Assembly (NCBI GenBank): GCA_027618475.1
Contig: JAQCEJ010000026.1
Coordinates: 1-59,624 of the forward strand
Direction of reading: 5' to 3'
DNA from: Planctomycetota bacterium
GTDB lineage: Bacteria > Planctomycetota > Planctomycetia > Planctomycetales > Planctomycetaceae
Length of the DNA stretch: 59,624 nt
Shown piece by piece: positions 56,963 to 59,624 of the stretch (within the stretch, counting starts at the first letter, position 1; each line of letters opens with the position of its first letter). The translations under genes were made by a program, and so were the position numbers. The notes beneath the pieces are model-generated. The model saw only the letters and a list, made by a program, of their open reading frames with translations, did no database searches and had not been told where the DNA came from.

Positions 56963-57994
56963 ATGCCCATCGCCACGACTCAGCAATATGGCGCTATGCT
57001 TGACGCCGCGCAGAAAAATAATTACGCCTACCCGGCGATTAATATTTCATCGCTTTCGACAATTAATGGTGCGTTAAAAGGCCTCGCTGATAAAAAATCG
57101 GACGGCATCCTGCAGGTATCCACGGGTGCCGGTGAATTCGCGTCCGGACTCAACGTCAAGAAAATGGTCGTGGGGGCGATCGTACTCGCCGAGGCTATTC
57201 ATCGCCTCGCAGCAGAATACGATGTGCTCATTGCCCTGCATACGGACCATTGTCAGCCCGAAAAAGCCGATAAATTTCTCAAACCATTGATCGAGGAAAC
57301 CACACGACGTCGGGCCGCCGGTCAGCCGAATCTGTTTCATTCCCACATGCTTGATGCGTCTGATCTGCCGCTCAAGGAAAATATGGGGTTGTCGCAAGAG
57401 TACCTGAAACTCTGCGCAAAAAACGAAATCATTCTTGAAGTCGAGGCAGGGGTCGTCGGCGGAGAAGAAGATGGTATCAACCGCGAAGGCGTTGCATCTG
57501 ACCGGCTCTACACCACACCGGAAGACATGGTCTACGTCTACGAGTCGCTCAACGGACTTGGGCGTTACATGTTTGCCGCGACGTTTGGCAACGTTCATGG
57601 CAGTTACAAACCGGGTGCCGTCAAATTGCGACCCGACATCCTGAAACAGGGTCAGGAGGCGGTAATGGCGAAATTCGGCAAAGAGGCCGAGTTCGATCTC
57701 GTTTTCCACGGCGGGTCGGGAACACCGGTGAAAGAAATCCGCGAAACGCTGGCGTATGGTGTGGTGAAGATGAACATCGACACCGACACCCAGTATGCGT
57801 TTACCCGTCCCATCGCCGATCATATGTTTAAAAATTACGATGGCATTCTCAAGATCGATGGTGAAGTCGGCAATAAGAAAGCCTACGACCCGCGCGGGTA
57901 TCTCAAGAAAGGGGAAGAAGCGGTCGCAAAACGACTGGGCGAAGCCTGCGACGATTTGCTGTCGACCGGTAAGTCGATCTGCGGCAAAGTGTAA
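56963..57994 (+). CDS. fbaA: Class II fructose-bisphosphate aldolase
   Basis: A 343-residue zinc-dependent class II aldolase of glycolysis and gluconeogenesis. The start YAYPAINISSLSTINGAL, the zinc-site HTDHCQPEKAD, the EVEAGVVGGEEDG active-site region, and the C-terminal VFHGGSGTPVKEIRE and VKMNIDTDTQYAF are intact. The size (343) matches the long class IIA type of E. coli FbaA. The ATG at 56963 has AGAAGGA about 9 bases upstream. It is convergent with the lipoprotein gene. Confidence 0.95.
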   Translation: MPIATTQQYGAMLDAAQKNNYAYPAINISSLSTINGALKGLADKKSDGILQVSTGAGEFASGLNVKKMVVGAIVLAEAIHRLAAEYDVLIALHTDHCQPEKADKFLKPLIEETTRRRAAGQPNLFHSHMLDASDLPLKENMGLSQEYLKLCAKNEIILEVEAGVVGGEEDGINREGVASDRLYTTPEDMVYVYESLNGLGRYMFAATFGNVHGSYKPGAVKLRPDILKQGQEAVMAKFGKEAEFDLVFHGGSGTPVKEIRETLAYGVVKMNIDTDTQYAFTRPIADHMFKNYDGILKIDGEVGNKKAYDPRGYLKKGEEAVAKRLGEACDDLLSTGKSICGKV

Positions 57995-58035
57995 CCCGCG
58001 GTAGCCCGGTTATTGCTTATTATGCACCGTTTGCA

Positions 58036-58941
58036 TTACTCCGCGACTTGCCGTTGCGGAAGCGGATCGGTTTTCGTCATCCCGGCGAGTCGGATGATGA
58101 TCAGGCGTTGTTTTTCGCCGACGCCTCCCAATTCGTAGGGAGAGCAAAACATGAACCGTCCCAGCGATTCTTCGTCATCTCCCTGTGCCGCGAGAATGAC
58201 CATCTCGCCGACGTTTAACGTCGTCACAATTTTATAGTCGTACAACGCTTCGACTTTTTGTCCCGAGCGATACATCCAACCGGTCGCCGAAGCCCAACTC
58301 GATGGCGAAGTCGCTACCCGCAAAGTATCTTTGCCGTAATGAATTTCGGGCATGATTTCGAGACTTGCCCAGCCTTCCAGTCGACGTTCGGCTTTAATAC
58401 GGAGCACACCTCTCGCCTGCTCGTATTCGTGTTTTTCTTCTCCTTTTTTGGTTTCGATCTTTACGACCGAGTCCTGCTGCATTTCGCCTGTCTGTATTTC
58501 CGACTCTGCCCCCGAACGCAAAACGAGTTTGCGTCCGAACAGCTTATTCTCGTCATGCTGATAGAGCTGTTGTGCCACGGGACTTTTCAGATTCATCAAC
58601 TGCTCGAGTGCCCGTGGCGGTGTCGTGCTGACATAACCAATCCGCAAACCGTTTCGACGGAGCATCGACCTCAAATCGGAATCGAGGCTTCCGATCTGAT
58701 CAATATTTTGCCACAACAATGAACCAATTAACGGGTCTCCGGCCGGCCTCTCGATGAAAACGACTTGAATCTCCATGGCATCGTCCGACGTCGGTATCGG
58801 AGGAAGTGGATTATTGACTTCGGTCGGCCAAGTCGTTGAATGTTCCCAGAGCCGGCATCCCATGACATACACGATCAGCCAGCAGGCTCCCAATATGATG
58901 AGAGTCGAGCGATGACCTCGAATGTGGCGGAGAATCGTCAT
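58036..58941 (-). CDS. Probable lipoprotein, planctomycete type
   Basis: A protein of about 301 residues from the ATG at 58941. The N-terminal part has a basic start, a hydrophobic helix (STLIILGACWLIVYVMGC) and a lipobox-like VMGC, so it may be a lipoprotein. The rest is a mixed alpha/beta domain with no known motif (for example IDQIGSLDSDLRSMLRRNGLRIGY and RLEGWASLEIMPEI). An open frame reaches 59082, but the ribosome site is unclear either way. Function unknown. Confidence 0.6.
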   Translation of the reverse strand: MTILRHIRGHRSTLIILGACWLIVYVMGCRLWEHSTTWPTEVNNPLPPIPTSDDAMEIQVVFIERPAGDPLIGSLLWQNIDQIGSLDSDLRSMLRRNGLRIGYVSTTPPRALEQLMNLKSPVAQQLYQHDENKLFGRKLVLRSGAESEIQTGEMQQDSVVKIETKKGEEKHEYEQARGVLRIKAERRLEGWASLEIMPEIHYGKDTLRVATSPSSWASATGWMYRSGQKVEALYDYKIVTTLNVGEMVILAAQGDDEESLGRFMFCSPYELGGVGEKQRLIIIRLAGMTKTDPLPQRQVAE

Positions 58942-59249
58942 GTAACCGCGGCAGGGGTGAAGGAACGATACGCGAGTGAGGCAGACTCCAGTCGAAGTCT
59001 GATTACGGCGGAAAAGAGATGTGGAATTGAATGGTATAGACGGAGGGGGGCGGAGTGTATCCAACAACTCCAATTGCGTCAATCACTTTATTGCAGTCGA
59101 AGATGATCGCTGCTCACCTGTCGATGAACTTCCAATTGCCATCCCTGACGGTTGGCGGTATCATGCCGTTTTCACAGACTGCCGGAACCACAACCACTGT
59201 TTACAAAAGCACTTAAGCCTCACCCACCCCCGATTTGACAGATGGACGC
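58942..59249. other. Divergent intergenic region lipoprotein / ispF
   Basis: About 310 bases between the divergent lipoprotein and ispF genes. Promoters for both are expected, but I see no near-consensus pair. Nothing else was recognised. Confidence 0.35.
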
Positions 59250-59624
59250 ATGAGTTTTCCTTCCGAGCCACGTGAATCGTTACGCGAATTTCGCATCGGA
59301 TCAGGTCACGATACGCATCGCTTCGGTAGCAAAAAACCGTTAATTCTGGGGGGCGTTACCATTCCCCATGATCACGGGCTTGTCGGTCATAGCGACGCCG
59401 ATGTCCTGTTGCATGCGATTACCGATGCGCTGCTCGGGGCGTGCGGACTCGGCGACATTGGCGAATGGTTTCCGGATACCGATCCTCAGTGGAAGGGAAT
59501 CGACTCGGCCCGGCTTCTCGAATCGGCTTGCCGTGAAGTCAAAAAACGGGGTTGGCAGATTGCGAATCTGGACTGTACGATCCATGCCGAACGCCCTAAA
59601 CTTTCCCCCGTGAAACCGGCCATT
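59250..59624 (+). CDS. ispF: 2-C-methyl-D-erythritol 2,4-cyclodiphosphate synthase, 5' part
   Basis: The gene runs off the right edge; 125 codons are present. IspF makes MEcPP in the MEP isoprenoid pathway. The start [22 protein letters not shown] has metal ligands Asp21 and His23, and the third ligand His55 lies in [18 protein letters not shown]. The pattern [19 protein letters not shown] and [13 protein letters not shown] is also typical. The ATG at 59250 follows GATGGACGC, a weak ribosome site. This gene feeds isoprenoid chains for quinone tails, in line with ubiX/ubiE nearby. Confidence 0.95.
   Translation, partial: MSFPSEPRESLREFRIGSGHDTHRFGSKKPLILGGVTIPHDHGLVGHSDADVLLHAITDALLGACGLGDIGEWFPDTDPQWKGIDSARLLESACREVKKRGWQIANLDCTIHAERPKLSPVKPAI

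Overview
The window looks like chromosomal DNA of a planctomycete (phylum Planctomycetota, probably order Planctomycetales). This is inferred from gene style, not from a marker gene search. Planctomycete traits are: very large exported proteins that join PPC-like, HEAT and CxxCH haem segments; Tat-exported TIM-barrel and beta-helix proteins; a PQQ-like propeller; a short PheT; and long proteins of unknown function. No rRNA, tRNA, CRISPR array, phage or complete insertion sequence was seen. Nearly everything reads as core housekeeping chromosome.

Layout. 1-7200: a small conserved protein, release factor 3 (prfC), a sugar-nucleotide-type epimerase facing an orphan periplasmic sugar-binding lipoprotein, and a phoU-phoB pair. 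7217-15802: a complete F-type ATP synthase operon (atpZ-like, atpI-like, atpB, E, F, H, A, G, D, C) behind a near-consensus promoter. 16164-26663: an FHA protein, serine acetyltransferase, a 1483-residue two-haem-site exported protein, a degenerate HD-GYP protein coupled to a CPBP protease, and a beta-propeller protein. 26774-33057: small exported and DUF-type proteins, a Tat beta-helix protein, a ceramidase-fold protein, an SDR dehydrogenase and a Tat TIM-barrel protein. 33238-39833: pheT, a membrane/spermidine synthase fusion, and a tRNA-dihydrouridine synthase. 39840-45260 (minus): the phoH - pgpH-like HD protein - ybeY - corC/CNNM group. 45662-52323: a stand-alone ornithine-cyclodeaminase-type protein, a BASS transporter, a ubiD-ubiE-ubiX quinone operon and a Gfo/Idh-type protein. 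52889-59624: a coiled-coil small protein, a 1008-residue exported protein, class II aldolase, a lipoprotein, and the 5' part of ispF running off the right edge.

How genes work together. The ATP synthase operon is canonical in order, and its c subunit has the residues of a proton type. The ubiD-ubiE-ubiX trio would supply the prenylated-FMN decarboxylation and the methylation that finish menaquinone, possibly through the futalosine route. phoU-phoB is the regulatory part of phosphate sensing without pst or phoR nearby. The phoH-pgpH-ybeY group joins c-di-AMP-type HD hydrolysis and rRNA maturation.

The most unusual structural finding is a family of about 92-bp non-coding repeats with imperfect inverted ends, present four times (17241, 26685, 45290, 52614), always between genes. 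Other points worth a second look are a histidine-rich insert in AtpB and a His/Asp patch in an AtpF that carries a signal peptide, a 30-codon ORF with a strong ribosome site between atpE and atpF, a PheT without its tRNA-binding OB domain, a degenerate HD-GYP protein, and a ceramidase-fold protein with Asn where the nucleophile Ser is expected. No clearly new defence or biosynthetic system was found.
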